Under the pieces are notes generated by a model, which was given only the letters and a program-made list of their open reading frames with translations, was not told where the DNA came from and made no database searches. Source: an uncultured Pelagibacteraceae bacterium (GTDB taxonomy: Bacteria; Pseudomonadota; Alphaproteobacteria; Pelagibacterales; Pelagibacteraceae). Taken from it: DNA of 55,647 bases. Numbering within the stretch: position 1 is the stretch's first letter; each line of letters starts with the position of its first letter. Position numbers and translations under genes: made by a program. Below, in pieces: positions 36,337 through 45,489 of this stretch. The DNA lies in NCBI GenBank assembly GCA_902620585.1, contig CACNJC010000009.1, positions 1 through 55,647 on the forward strand. The letters are read 5' to 3'.

Positions 36337-36974
36337 CTAAAATTTAAATCTTTAGTTAAATTTTTAAATTCATTTTCTACTATATTCCACTTCAATTTGA
36401 TTGAATTTAAAACTATTTCTTTATCTAGAACTTTAAGATCATCCGCTATTGGAGACCATTTATAAAGAGCTAAACCACTATTCTTAAATGGATCTTCCAA
36501 ATAGAACTTATGCCAATCAATAGATTTCATTCTTAAGGAAAACTCTTGCTTTGAACTTTCAGCAATATTGGTATCTAGTCCGTTATTTATTTCTTGGTCA
36601 ATAATTCTATTAAATATTTCCTCTGAATCATTTTGTGTTAGATTTTTTTGATCAACCAAATAAGAGAAGACATAAAGCGTTAAATCTGAGATAGCAGAAA
36701 CATATATATTCCATTTTGCAATATTCATTGATTCTGAAAACTTCTCATCTTCAACCATAGCTACAAATCTAGTTCCAATTCTAGTTTTCAGATAACCGTA
36801 AAGAGTTGTTTGGGTAACATGAGCGGATCTTTCTTGTATAAAATTCTTTAGATCTTCCTTTGAATTTATTTTTGAAAATTTATTAATGAACTTTTTATAT
36901 GGGAAAAGGTATTCACCCATAATTTTTAATGTTTTAAGGATTTTTTTAAGATTCAATTTCACGTTGTATTTCAA
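36333..36974 (-). CDS. Conserved protein of unknown function next to acs
   Basis: 213-residue soluble-looking protein, largely helical, without signal peptide. Conserved-looking core: [20 protein letters not shown] followed by [11 protein letters not shown] and later [23 protein letters not shown] believe related proteins occur in many alphaproteobacteria, but I know no established function. The listed start is TTG; ATG at 36920 ([11 protein letters not shown], 195 residues) is a good alternative. It is convergent with acs, sharing four bases at the stops. Confidence 0.65.
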   Translation of the reverse strand: MKYNVKLNLKKILKTLKIMGEYLFPYKKFINKFSKINSKEDLKNFIQERSAHVTQTTLYGYLKTRIGTRFVAMVEDEKFSESMNIAKWNIYVSAISDLTLYVFSYLVDQKNLTQNDSEEIFNRIIDQEINNGLDTNIAESSKQEFSLRMKSIDWHKFYLEDPFKNSGLALYKWSPIADDLKVLDKEIVLNSIKLKWNIVENEFKNLTKDLNFS

Positions 36975-37116
36975 AAACCTTTATTTTACTTAATTTGTAG
37001 CACTTCAAAGTGGTTTTGTGAGGGGTTTTTTCCCTTTTAATTCAACTCATAATGAGTATGCTTCGCTCAAACAATAAGACTTTTTACGTAAAAAGTTAAA
37101 AATAATAGGGGGAAAT
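36975..37116 (+). promoter_or_regulatory. Symporter upstream region with two dyads
   Basis: 142-base gap before the symporter genes. ACTTTTTACGTAAAAAGT (37079-37096) is a perfect 18-base palindrome, and ACTCAT-A-ATGAGT (37045-37057) a perfect 13-base dyad. A third short repeat, CACTT/AAGTG, lies near 37002-37013. AGGGGGAAAT directly precedes the ATG as a strong ribosome binding site, the same sequence as before dctP. The dyads could be operators or leader hairpins; the regulator is unknown. Confidence 0.45.
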
Positions 37117-37374
37117 ATGTCAAATAAAGACGCATATTGGAATAAGACCAAAAACCATATGATAGTAACATTGGTTCTTTGGGCTTTTTTCTCATTAGTC
37201 ATATTCATGTTTGGTTCAGAACTAAACACGATGTCTTTTCTTGGGTACCCATTAGCATATTACATGACAGCGCAAGGTTCTCTTCTTGCATTCGTGATAA
37301 TGTTGTTTTGGACTGCCAATAAACAAGAAAAAATTGACGAAGAACATGGTTACTCTGAAAGAGAGGAGGACTAA
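37117..37374 (+). CDS. DUF4212 small subunit of sodium/solute symporter
   Basis: 85-residue membrane protein with two helices (about 15-35 and 45-68) and a highly charged C-terminal tail. YWNKTKNHMIVTLVLWAFFS and the YPLAYYMTAQGSL segment are typical of DUF4212 proteins, which are encoded immediately before sodium:solute symporters of the acetate-permease-like group. Its stop shares one base with the symporter start codon. Confidence 0.9.
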   Translation: MSNKDAYWNKTKNHMIVTLVLWAFFSLVIFMFGSELNTMSFLGYPLAYYMTAQGSLLAFVIMLFWTANKQEKIDEEHGYSEREED

Positions 37375-39230
37375 TGTTTAAAGGAAATTTTATCGAAAAC
37401 CTTCCTAAAATATACGGTACCTACACTGGTGGCTTCGTAGTTTTCATCATTTTGATGGCAATTGCAGAGCAAGCAGGTGTTTCAGCTAAAAACATCGGAG
37501 TGATGTTTGTAGCTTTCACTGTATTGATTTATGCCTTAATCGGTTATTTATCAAGAACCATACAAGTAGATGCTTACTATGTTGCGGGAAGACAAGTGCC
37601 AACCGTTTTTAACGGAATGGCAACAGCAGCTGACTGGATGTCAGGTGCATCATTCGTAGCCTTAGCGGGTGGAGTTTACTTTGGTGGTTATACTTATATG
37701 GCCTTCTTAGTAGGTTGGACAGGTGGATACGTGCTTGTGGCAACTTTAATGGCTCCGTACCTAAGAAAATTTGGATGTTACACAGTTCCTGATTTTATCG
37801 GAACACGATACGGTGGTAATCTCGTAAGAGCATGCTCGGTATTTGTGCTTTTCATAGCTTCATTTACTTACGTAACAGCGCAAATTAACGCTACGGGAAC
37901 AATTGCTTCTAGAGCTCTTGGAATTCCGTTTGAAGCAGGTGTATGGGTAGGATTAATAAGTATCTTAATCTGTTCAATGCTTGGTGGAATGAGAGCCGTA
38001 ACTTGGACACAGGTTGCTCAGTACATTGTATTAATCGTTGCTTATCTAATACCAGTTTTCTGGATTAGTAGTAAAGTAGGTGGGGGTATATTCCCACACT
38101 TAATGTTAGGTGACGAGGTTGCAAGACTTGGTGAACTTGAACAACAATTTGGACTAGTTAAAAACAGCGCAGCAGATATGAAAGCAGCTGGGGTACCAGG
38201 AGGATTGAAATATATCTCTGGAACTCACTCTGGAGTACCTGAAGGCGGTATGGCTGTCTGGAAATACTTATCGCTTGCGATTTGTATGATGGTGGGAACT
38301 GCATCGTTGCCTCATATTTTAATGAGATACTTTACAACTCCTACAGTTAGAGCAGCAAGAAAATCAGTAGCTTGGTCGCTATTCTTTATATTCTTGCTTT
38401 ACTCTTCAGCGCCAATGTTAGCAACATTGTCTAAACTTGCTTTAATGGATCCTAATTTACCAACCGGAATTATCGGAAAATCAATTGCAGAAGTTCAGCA
38501 AATTGAGTGGTATCAAAGATGGTCTGAAGTTAAGCAAGTATTCATCGCAGACTTTAATGGTGACGGTATACTTCAGTTGAACGAATGGTTCATGAGAGGT
38601 GACGTTGTAGTATTAGCTACTCCAGAAGTAGCGGGACTACCGTTTGTAATCTCAGGACTTGTGTTTGCTGGTGGTATGGCTGCTGCCATGTCAACTGCGG
38701 ATGGTCTTGTACTAGCGATATCAAATGCTTTATCTCATGATATTTACTACAAAATCATAGATCCAAAAGCTGATACAGCTAAAAGACTATTAGTTGCTCG
38801 TGTACTTCTAGTAATAATCGGAGCTGCAGGTGCTTACATAGCCTCATTTAGGTTAACAAGTATCTTAGGTTCGGTTGCTTGGGCATTCGACTTTGCGATG
38901 TCAGGTTTATTCTTCCCACTTGTACTTGGTGTATGGTGGAAGAGAGCTACTAGAGCTGGTGCTATAGCTGGTATTATGTCTGGAATACTTTCAGGACTAT
39001 TCTACTTACTATGGGTATATCCTAAATTCTCAGTGCCAATTTTTGGTGGTGTGAATACTCCTTTCTTAGGTATCGATCACTTAAGATTTGGTTTAATAGG
39101 TGCTCCAGTTTGTTTAGTTGTAATGGTGGTAGTCAGTTTAATGACTAAAGAGCCTGATGCTGCTACTCAAAAAATGGTAGATGATACTAGAATACCTACA
39201 GGTAAAGCTATCTTAGGTAAACAACACTAG
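37374..39230 (+). CDS. Sodium:solute symporter (acetate/carboxylate permease type)
   Basis: SSS-family Na+-coupled transporter, 618 residues with about 13 helices. AADWMSGASFVALAG near residue 90 and GGMAAAMSTADGLVLAISNALSHD near 435 are family signatures. Compared with the usual 480-550-residue SSS proteins it has an insertion near residues 260-410. This contains a canonical EF-hand loop, DFNGDGILQLNE (393-404). The DUF4212 partner and the nearby acetyl-CoA synthetase suggest acetate or a related short carboxylate as substrate, by inference. Confidence 0.92.
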   Translation: MFKGNFIENLPKIYGTYTGGFVVFIILMAIAEQAGVSAKNIGVMFVAFTVLIYALIGYLSRTIQVDAYYVAGRQVPTVFNGMATAADWMSGASFVALAGGVYFGGYTYMAFLVGWTGGYVLVATLMAPYLRKFGCYTVPDFIGTRYGGNLVRACSVFVLFIASFTYVTAQINATGTIASRALGIPFEAGVWVGLISILICSMLGGMRAVTWTQVAQYIVLIVAYLIPVFWISSKVGGGIFPHLMLGDEVARLGELEQQFGLVKNSAADMKAAGVPGGLKYISGTHSGVPEGGMAVWKYLSLAICMMVGTASLPHILMRYFTTPTVRAARKSVAWSLFFIFLLYSSAPMLATLSKLALMDPNLPTGIIGKSIAEVQQIEWYQRWSEVKQVFIADFNGDGILQLNEWFMRGDVVVLATPEVAGLPFVISGLVFAGGMAAAMSTADGLVLAISNALSHDIYYKIIDPKADTAKRLLVARVLLVIIGAAGAYIASFRLTSILGSVAWAFDFAMSGLFFPLVLGVWWKRATRAGAIAGIMSGILSGLFYLLWVYPKFSVPIFGGVNTPFLGIDHLRFGLIGAPVCLVVMVVVSLMTKEPDAATQKMVDDTRIPTGKAILGKQH

Positions 39231-39249
39231 TAAGAAAACTTTAAAAATT

Positions 39250-39280
39250 AAAAGGGGCGATTTTTTCGCCCCTTTTTTTT
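39250..39280 (+). terminator. Rho-independent terminator after the symporter operon
   Basis: AAAAGGGGCGA (39250-39260) pairs with TCGCCCCTTTT (39266-39276) around five T, followed by more T, giving a strong GC stem and U-tract. It closes the DUF4212-symporter transcript. It is one of only two clear intrinsic terminators in the window. Confidence 0.88.
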
Positions 39281-39306
39281 TACCTAAATAATGATACTAT
39301 TCGATT

Positions 39307-39642
39307 ATGGTTCCTACTTGGGCAATTGTTTTAGATTATGTACTTGGGATGATCATGTGGACTTTGATAGGAAGGGCTGCAATGAACATTTTTCAGAGAG
39401 AAGACTCCACATTTTTCTTTATGAGAGTATTTGTAAAATATACCAATCCAATAATAAAAATATTTAGACCAATCACTCCTAGTTTTCTTTTTGGAGGATT
39501 TATTGCCTTATATGTTGCTTGGTTTTTCTACTTGTTTAGATTTTATGCAATGCCGTATTTATTAGGTTATGATGTATTAGGTATGCTATCTTTTCCGTTA
39601 GAAAGTGATTTTTCAAAACAACTTTACCAACTTTTTAATTAA
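39307..39642 (+). CDS. Small membrane protein, YggT-like
   Basis: 111-residue protein with three hydrophobic segments (about 6-24, 58-78, 80-95). YVLGMIMWTLIGRAAMNIF and FVKYTNPIIKIFRPITPSF resemble the YggT arrangement of a helix followed by a P-x-x-x-x-x-R-P-x-x-P membrane-surface motif. Function is unknown. It is followed 46 bases later by rpe on the same strand. Confidence 0.6.
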   Translation: MVPTWAIVLDYVLGMIMWTLIGRAAMNIFQREDSTFFFMRVFVKYTNPIIKIFRPITPSFLFGGFIALYVAWFFYLFRFYAMPYLLGYDVLGMLSFPLESDFSKQLYQLFN

Positions 39643-39688
39643 CATTTTATTTTTTTGACAAATTTATCCATTAAAATATAAGTAAAGA

Positions 39689-40351
39689 ATGAGTGGCCTT
39701 ATAAAAATATCACCTTCAATACTTTCAGCAGATTTTAGTAAGCTTGGGGAAGAGATTTCGGCTTTAGATAAAGCAGGAGCTGATTATATTCATATTGATG
39801 TTATGGATGGTCATTTTGTACCAAATTTAACTATCGGCCCAGAAGTAATAAAAAGGCTACGACCAATCACCAAAAAAGTTTTCGACGTTCATTTAATGAT
39901 ATCACCGGTTGATAATTTTATTAAAGATTTTTCTGATGCTGGATCTGATATTATAACTTTTCACCCTGAGGCTACAAAGGACGTTAGAAATACAATTAAG
40001 TTAATTAAAAAAGAAGGTAAAAAAGTTGGAATATCATTAAAGCCTAAGTCAAAAATTGATTTAATTGAGAAGTATATTGAAGAAGTTGACTTAATTCTTG
40101 TAATGAGTGTTGAGCCAGGTTTTGCTGGTCAAAAATTTATGCCCGAAGTTTTAGATAAAACTAAGAAAATTAGAGAACTTATAAATAGTAAAAATTTAAA
40201 AACAGAGATAGAAATTGATGGTGGAATCAATTTTGAGAATTGTAATGAGGCAAAAAAGGCTGGCGCAAATGTACTCGTATCTGGCTCTACAATTTTTAAG
40301 GAAAACCAAGGTAACCTAGAAAAAAATATAGGAATACTTAGAAAAAATTAG
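39689..40351 (+). CDS. rpe: Ribulose-phosphate 3-epimerase
   Basis: Interconverts ribulose 5-phosphate and xylulose 5-phosphate in the pentose phosphate pathway. It has 220 residues and a TIM barrel. Metal and catalytic residues are in SPSILSADFSKLG, HIDVMDGHFVPN, VHLMI and DGGIN, all intact. It lies three bases before the heparinase-like gene. Confidence 0.96.
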   Translation: MSGLIKISPSILSADFSKLGEEISALDKAGADYIHIDVMDGHFVPNLTIGPEVIKRLRPITKKVFDVHLMISPVDNFIKDFSDAGSDIITFHPEATKDVRNTIKLIKKEGKKVGISLKPKSKIDLIEKYIEEVDLILVMSVEPGFAGQKFMPEVLDKTKKIRELINSKNLKTEIEIDGGINFENCNEAKKAGANVLVSGSTIFKENQGNLEKNIGILRKN

Positions 40352-40354
40352 TAG

Positions 40355-42001
40355 ATGTTCAACTTAAAAAGTATTTACTATTACTTTTTAGCTCTACGGG
40401 TAAGTCTACTCAAATTTATAAAAAAAATTTATTTTTCAACAAATTACTACAATAAATCTTTAATATCAAAAACACCCCAACAATTCTATTTTCACCCTAA
40501 TCCTTTTTTACTTTCTTCAATAGCAAACTATAAAAAAAATTCATTTAAAATAAGTGAAATTGATCCAAATATTTTTTGGGTAAAACAAAAAAATATCAAA
40601 GGAGAAAAAGATAAAAATAGTTTTTTGTGGCTCAATCTGATGGACAGAAAAAATGATGGAAAATCTTTACAAAAAATTATTAGTATATGGATAATAAAAT
40701 ATTCAAAGTACAAAAATATAATATGGGATAGTTCAGTTATTAGTAAAAGAATTATAAGCTGGATATTAAATGTAGATATAATTCTCAAAGATGGATTATT
40801 TGAATTTAAAAAAAATTTTTTAAATAGCCTAATTTCTCAATCTAACCACTTAAAAAAAAATATAAAATTTGAGAGAGATTATTCAAAAAGGGTCGAAATT
40901 CTATCTGCTTTACTCCTATCTGGTTTAGTTTTTAAGGAATATAAAGAAAACTTTAATATTGCTTTAAAAGAACTCGAGAAATTAGTGAAGGACTTTTTTG
41001 ATGATGATGGCTTTCCTCTATCAAGAAACCCCTCTGATTTAATCTTTTTTGCTAAATATTTAATACTTTGTCGAGAATGTATTAAAGACGCCCAAGAATA
41101 TATGCCTGAATTTTTAGAGGATATAATTGATAAAAATCTTATTTGTATAAAGAATATTTTGACACCAACAAATCAAGTGCCTCTTTTTAACGGCGGTACA
41201 GAAGAAAATTTAACACAATTTAATAAGTTTATTGAAAGTTTAGATTTCAAACTGAAAAATAAAAAAAATATTGTTGGTGGAATTCAGGTTTTTAGATTCA
41301 AAAATAATTCAATATTTTTTGATGTAGGCAATCCACCTAATAAAGGTTTTTCTAAAAGCTACCAATCAGGGCCACTATCTTTCGAGTATTATTTAGATGA
41401 TAAAAAAATCATTACTAATTGTGGCTTTGGGATTAATATTTCTTCTAAGGCAGAGCTCTTAAGTCGTTTAACATCTGCACAGTCCACTCTTACTTTAAAT
41501 GATACTTCTGTCACAAAATTTGAGAGAAGTAAGATCATAAATAAAGTTTTTGGAAATTCTATTCAAAATAGTTTTAAAATTTCAGAATTAAATTTCACAG
41601 AAAATACAAGTCATATGAAATCTTCAGCATTACATAATGGCTATGAAAAAAAATTCAATTGTGTTTATAAGAGAACCATAACTCTAGATAAGCAAACTAG
41701 CCAATTAACTGGTTGCGATGAATTAATAAAAAGAAAAGATGGAAAACCAATTAGTTACAGTTTAAGATTTCATTTGTACCCAGGGTTAACTGCAGTAAAA
41801 ACTATGGGAGGTAATAGTATTTTGATACAATTATCTAGAAATAAATCATTAATATTTACAATTAAAGACGAGTCTATTCTTGTTGAAAAAAGTATATTTC
41901 TCGGGGGAAACAAAATAATAGATAGTGCTTGTATAAATGTTTCTGGTAATTTAGTTAATAAAAATAAGATTATCCGTTGGAAAATAAGAAAAAATATTTA
42001 A
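40355..42001 (+). CDS. Heparinase II/III-like family protein
   Basis: 548-residue protein with an N-terminal helical (alpha/alpha toroid-like) half and a C-terminal beta-sandwich-like half. GPLSFEYYLDDKKIITNCG near residue 340 and the following STLTLNDTSV are the family's core strand motifs. No obvious signal peptide is present. The rpe, heparinase-like, purH order recurs in alphaproteobacteria. Its true substrate is unknown; relatives cleave uronic-acid polysaccharides by elimination. Confidence 0.85.
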   Translation: MFNLKSIYYYFLALRVSLLKFIKKIYFSTNYYNKSLISKTPQQFYFHPNPFLLSSIANYKKNSFKISEIDPNIFWVKQKNIKGEKDKNSFLWLNLMDRKNDGKSLQKIISIWIIKYSKYKNIIWDSSVISKRIISWILNVDIILKDGLFEFKKNFLNSLISQSNHLKKNIKFERDYSKRVEILSALLLSGLVFKEYKENFNIALKELEKLVKDFFDDDGFPLSRNPSDLIFFAKYLILCRECIKDAQEYMPEFLEDIIDKNLICIKNILTPTNQVPLFNGGTEENLTQFNKFIESLDFKLKNKKNIVGGIQVFRFKNNSIFFDVGNPPNKGFSKSYQSGPLSFEYYLDDKKIITNCGFGINISSKAELLSRLTSAQSTLTLNDTSVTKFERSKIINKVFGNSIQNSFKISELNFTENTSHMKSSALHNGYEKKFNCVYKRTITLDKQTSQLTGCDELIKRKDGKPISYSLRFHLYPGLTAVKTMGGNSILIQLSRNKSLIFTIKDESILVEKSIFLGGNKIIDSACINVSGNLVNKNKIIRWKIRKNI

Positions 42002-42003
42002 TT

Positions 42004-43554
42004 ATGAATAAAAAAATTAAGACTGCACTTATTTCTGTATCAGATAAAACAGCATTAACTTCCATACTTAAGGTTTTAAAGAAATTTAAAGTAAAAATAT
42101 TAAGTTCAGGTGGAACATATATCGCAATAAAAAAACTTGGATATAAATGTGAAGAAGTATCAAAATATACAGGGCAAAAGGAAATGCTTGATGGGCGTGT
42201 TAAAACACTTCATCCTAAAATTCATGCCGGAATACTTTATGATAGAGGCAATAATAAACATAAAAGAGAGATGAATAGAGAAAATTATAACGCCATAGAT
42301 TTAATTATTGTTAACTTTTACCCTTTTCAAGAAACATTAACTAAATTTAAAAGCCCAAAAAAGATAATTGAAAATATTGATATTGGCGGACCTGCAATGG
42401 TTAGATCGGCTGCGAAAAACTTTAATAATGTTACTATTATTACTAGCCAGGACGACTACCAAAAATTCATAAAAGAAATAAAAGACAATAATGGCAAAGT
42501 TTCTTTAAAATTTAGAGAATTAATGTCTTCAAAAGCATTTGGAATAACTGCCTATTACGACTCTATTATCGCCAATTGGTTTAATGAAAAATTAAAAATA
42601 GAATTTCCAGAGAGAAAGACTATTTTTGGAAAAAAATTTAAAAGTCTTAGATATGGAGAAAATCCTCACCAGAATAGTTCAATTTATATAAATAATTATA
42701 ATGATAAAGATATTGGCTTAAACCAGTTAAATGGTAAAGACTTAAGTTATAACAATTTTAATGATATTTTTGCAGCATTAGAAATTTTATCATCTTTAAA
42801 AAAAGATCCTTCAACTGTTATCATTAAACATGCTAATCCATGTGGTGTTGCAAAAAATAAGTCGCCATTAATATCATTCAAGAAAGCATTCGATAGCGAT
42901 CCAATTAGTGCTTTTGGCGGAGTAGTGGCTTGTAATTATAAAATTAATAAAAAAATTGCAGCAGAAATCAGTAAGATTTTCTTTGAAGTTATCTTAGCAA
43001 AGAGCTTTGACCATGATGCTCTTAAAATTTTAAAGAAAAAAAAGAATTTAAGAGTTATTGATATATCAAAATTCGAAATCAAAAACTTATTGTCTATTAG
43101 GTCATTCAATAATTCTTTTTTAGTTCAAAATAAAGATGTTCAAATAATGGATAAAAAGAAGTTAAGATATGTGACCAAAAGCAAACCAACTAAAAAAGAA
43201 ATTGCTGAACTGGAATTTGCTTTTACTATTTGTAAGCATGTAAAATCTAATGCAATTGTCTTGACAAATGATTTTGCTACTATTGGAATTGGTGCAGGTC
43301 AATCAAGCCGTCTTGACAGCTGTAAGATAGCTTCTCAAAAAGCTAAGCAATTTCAACCTTCTAAGGTTAGAAATTCTATAGCAGCATCAGATGCTTTTTT
43401 TCCTTTTGCTGATGGAATAAAAACTTTAATCAAAGCTGGAGTTAAGATTATAGTTCAACCCGGGGGATCTATGAGAGACCAGGAGGTTATTGATGCTGCT
43501 AACAAGGCTAAAATCAAAATGGTATTTACGGGTATTCGTCATTTTAACCACTAA
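42004..43554 (+). CDS. purH: Bifunctional AICAR transformylase/IMP cyclohydrolase
   Basis: Last two steps of purine synthesis to IMP. From the ATG two bases after the heparinase-like stop it has 516 residues. The N-terminal IMP cyclohydrolase domain has SVSDKTAL, SSGGTY and DGRVKTLHPKIHAGIL. The C-terminal transformylase domain has the catalytic KHANPCGVA and GAGQSSRLDS. An in-frame TTG at 41977 would add 9 residues inside the upstream gene and is not preferred. The stop abuts the convergent dehydratase stop. Confidence 0.97.
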   Translation: MNKKIKTALISVSDKTALTSILKVLKKFKVKILSSGGTYIAIKKLGYKCEEVSKYTGQKEMLDGRVKTLHPKIHAGILYDRGNNKHKREMNRENYNAIDLIIVNFYPFQETLTKFKSPKKIIENIDIGGPAMVRSAAKNFNNVTIITSQDDYQKFIKEIKDNNGKVSLKFRELMSSKAFGITAYYDSIIANWFNEKLKIEFPERKTIFGKKFKSLRYGENPHQNSSIYINNYNDKDIGLNQLNGKDLSYNNFNDIFAALEILSSLKKDPSTVIIKHANPCGVAKNKSPLISFKKAFDSDPISAFGGVVACNYKINKKIAAEISKIFFEVILAKSFDHDALKILKKKKNLRVIDISKFEIKNLLSIRSFNNSFLVQNKDVQIMDKKKLRYVTKSKPTKKEIAELEFAFTICKHVKSNAIVLTNDFATIGIGAGQSSRLDSCKIASQKAKQFQPSKVRNSIAASDAFFPFADGIKTLIKAGVKIIVQPGGSMRDQEVIDAANKAKIKMVFTGIRHFNH

Positions 43555-43890
43555 CTAAAGTTTATCAATTTTTGCTGCTAATATAAAATCACTTTCAGCT
43601 AGCCCTTGAATGGCGTGAGTAAAAATTTTTATTTTACAGTATCCCCAACCAAAAGAAATATCTGGATGGTGTCCTTCTTTTTCTGCGATTTCGCCGACTT
43701 TATTTACAAAATTTTGACTTTCAATAAAATTTGAAAATTTAAATTCTTTTGTTAGAAAATAACTTTTGCCATCATCATTTTTTACATCCCACCCATCTAC
43801 TTTTTTTAAATACTTGTGTATTTCACTTTTATCAAAAGGCGGGATATTACCTTCACAAGGAATACACTTTTTGTCTGACAATTCACTCAT
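43555..43890 (-). CDS. Pterin-4a-carbinolamine dehydratase
   Basis: Small enzyme of 111 residues that dehydrates 4a-hydroxytetrahydropterins. The signature EKEGHHPDISFGWGYCKIKIF with its active-site HHP and the terminal HAIQGLAESDFILAAKID (H, G, L, D) are clear. No phenylalanine hydroxylase gene is in view, so its role here may be in another pterin or folate pathway. It is followed closely upstream by the tRNA-Gly gene on the same strand. Confidence 0.93.
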   Translation of the reverse strand: MSELSDKKCIPCEGNIPPFDKSEIHKYLKKVDGWDVKNDDGKSYFLTKEFKFSNFIESQNFVNKVGEIAEKEGHHPDISFGWGYCKIKIFTHAIQGLAESDFILAAKIDKL

Positions 43891-43897
43891 AATTTTT

Positions 43898-43972
43898 TGG
43901 AGCGGGCAAAGGGACTTGAACCCTCGACCTTCTCGTTGGCAACGAGACGCTCTACCACTGAGCTATGCCCGC
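43898..43972 (-). tRNA. tRNA-Gly (GCC anticodon)
   Basis: 75 bases including an encoded 3' CCA. The acceptor GCGGGC (43967-43972) pairs with GCCCGC. The D-arm is GCTC/GAGC, the anticodon stem CTCGT/ACGAG with loop TTGCCAA gives anticodon GCC (complement at 43938-43940), and the T-arm contains GGTTCAAGTCC. All arms are intact. Confidence 0.97.
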
Positions 43973-44025
43973 TTGTATTAAAGATTATAACTAGACAAAT
44001 TTTTAAAAACAAGCAATATCAAATT

Positions 44026-44847
44026 ATGAAAATTATTGATTGTTTTAACTATTTTGAAGAAGATTTAATCTTAGAGATTAGATTAGCTACATTATTTAAT
44101 TATGTAGATAAGTTTGTGATTTGTGAAGCAACTTTGGATCACGCTGGGAACGAAAAGAATTTAAACTTTAATATTGATAAATTCAAAAAATATGAAGAAA
44201 AAATAGAATACATCGTCATAGAAGATTTACCCAAAGTTGTAACGAAGTTTAAGAAACATTGGCATACAGCACATGCTAGAGATCAATTTCAAAGAAATGC
44301 ACTTATCAGAGGTTTGTCTAAGTGTGACCCAAATGACCTCATAATGATATCTGATTTAGATGAGATACCTAATCCTGAAAAAATATCTGACTTCAAAGAG
44401 GAAGACAAATATGTATGCTTCGAACAAAAAAATTTTTTACTTAAATTTAATCTGCTTAACACTACTGAACCTAATTGGTATGGAACAAGAATGTGCAGAA
44501 AAAAGGATCTAAAGTCTCCTCAGTGGTTAAGAGAGATAAAAGCGAAGAAAATACCATTTTATAAATTTTACAAGCCCAGATTTGACAAGTTTATTAGTGA
44601 TGGCGGATGGCATTTTAGCTCTGTTAACACTGCTGAAGGAATTTATAATAAGTTGAATTCGTACTCTGAACAACAATTTAACAATGATAAATTTAAAAAT
44701 ATGGAAATTATTAGAAAAAAAATAGCTGAAAAAAAAGATTTATTTAATAGAAATTACAATTTTAAAGTATTGAAAATTGATAATACTTTCCCTAAATATA
44801 TTTATAATAACAAAGAAAAATTAAAAGAGCTTATATATGAAAACTAA
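44026..44847 (+). CDS. Glycosyltransferase family 17 protein
   Basis: 273-residue protein resembling bacterial members of GT17, the family of eukaryotic beta-1,4-mannosyl-glycoprotein N-acetylglucosaminyltransferase. Seen: IDCFNYFEEDLILEIRLATL, VDKFVICEATLDHAG and the DxD-type ISDLDEIPN, followed by GGWHFSS. The start is the ATG before KIIDCF. Upstream extension would read antisense through the tRNA and is spurious. Its sugar and acceptor are unknown; a role in surface polysaccharide is plausible. Confidence 0.8.
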   Translation: MKIIDCFNYFEEDLILEIRLATLFNYVDKFVICEATLDHAGNEKNLNFNIDKFKKYEEKIEYIVIEDLPKVVTKFKKHWHTAHARDQFQRNALIRGLSKCDPNDLIMISDLDEIPNPEKISDFKEEDKYVCFEQKNFLLKFNLLNTTEPNWYGTRMCRKKDLKSPQWLREIKAKKIPFYKFYKPRFDKFISDGGWHFSSVNTAEGIYNKLNSYSEQQFNNDKFKNMEIIRKKIAEKKDLFNRNYNFKVLKIDNTFPKYIYNNKEKLKELIYEN

Positions 44848-44865
44848 GATAAAATAATTTGATAA

Positions 44866-45486
44866 ATGACAAAAAAATTTCCTAACCAAATACCAATTTT
44901 TCCACTCTCTGGGGTTATCTATTTTCCAAATACTAACTTGCCTTTAAATATTTTCGAGCAAAGATACCTTGATTTAGTTAATGATACTATGCGAAAAGAT
45001 AAGTTGATGGGCATGATTCAATCGAGCAAGCAGAATGAAACTGTTTATAAAGTTGGTTGCTTGGGAAAAATAAGTGACTTCAGAAAAAGCGAGGACGGTC
45101 GTATCCTAATTAACTTAACAGGATTAATTAGATTTGAGGTGTTAGAAGAAATAAAAAATTCGAAATTATACAGAGAATTCAAAGTAAACTATAACAAATT
45201 CAACTCAGATTTAAAACCATCTTCTGAAGATGTTGATACTGAAAACTTAATGAAAATAGTTAAAATATTTTTTAAAAAAAATGGAATTTTATTAAATTGG
45301 AAAGAATTTGATAAACTAGATAAAATACAAAAAATAAATACCTTAGCAATGATTGCTCCTATTACTAACGAAGAAAAACAAAAACTTTTGGAGTCTATCA
45401 CTTTACAGGAAAAAGCAAAAAATTTACAAGATATAATGGGTTTTTATCTTCACGAAACAGATTCTAACAATCAAACTATTCAATAA
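44866..45486 (+). CDS. LON substrate-binding (N-terminal) domain protein
   Basis: 206-residue cytosolic protein containing only the Lon N-terminal domain. PIFPLSGVIYFPNTNLPLNIFEQRYL near the start and MGMIQ are characteristic. There is no AAA+ or peptidase domain. Standalone LON-domain proteins are common in alphaproteobacteria with unknown function. It ends four bases from the convergent rho gene. Confidence 0.9.
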   Translation: MTKKFPNQIPIFPLSGVIYFPNTNLPLNIFEQRYLDLVNDTMRKDKLMGMIQSSKQNETVYKVGCLGKISDFRKSEDGRILINLTGLIRFEVLEEIKNSKLYREFKVNYNKFNSDLKPSSEDVDTENLMKIVKIFFKKNGILLNWKEFDKLDKIQKINTLAMIAPITNEEKQKLLESITLQEKAKNLQDIMGFYLHETDSNNQTIQ

Positions 45487-45489
45487 GGA

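Noticed and set aside
37052-37099. 15-residue ORF before the symporter genes as a leader peptide
   Set aside because: It has no ribosome binding site and coincides with the two dyads; nothing supports translation.
43897-44025. Reading frame extending the GT17 gene upstream (MERAKGLEPSTFSL...)
   Set aside because: It is the antisense translation of the tRNA-Gly gene, a well-known annotation artefact (GLEPSTFSLATRRSTTEL-type). The true start is the ATG at 44026.
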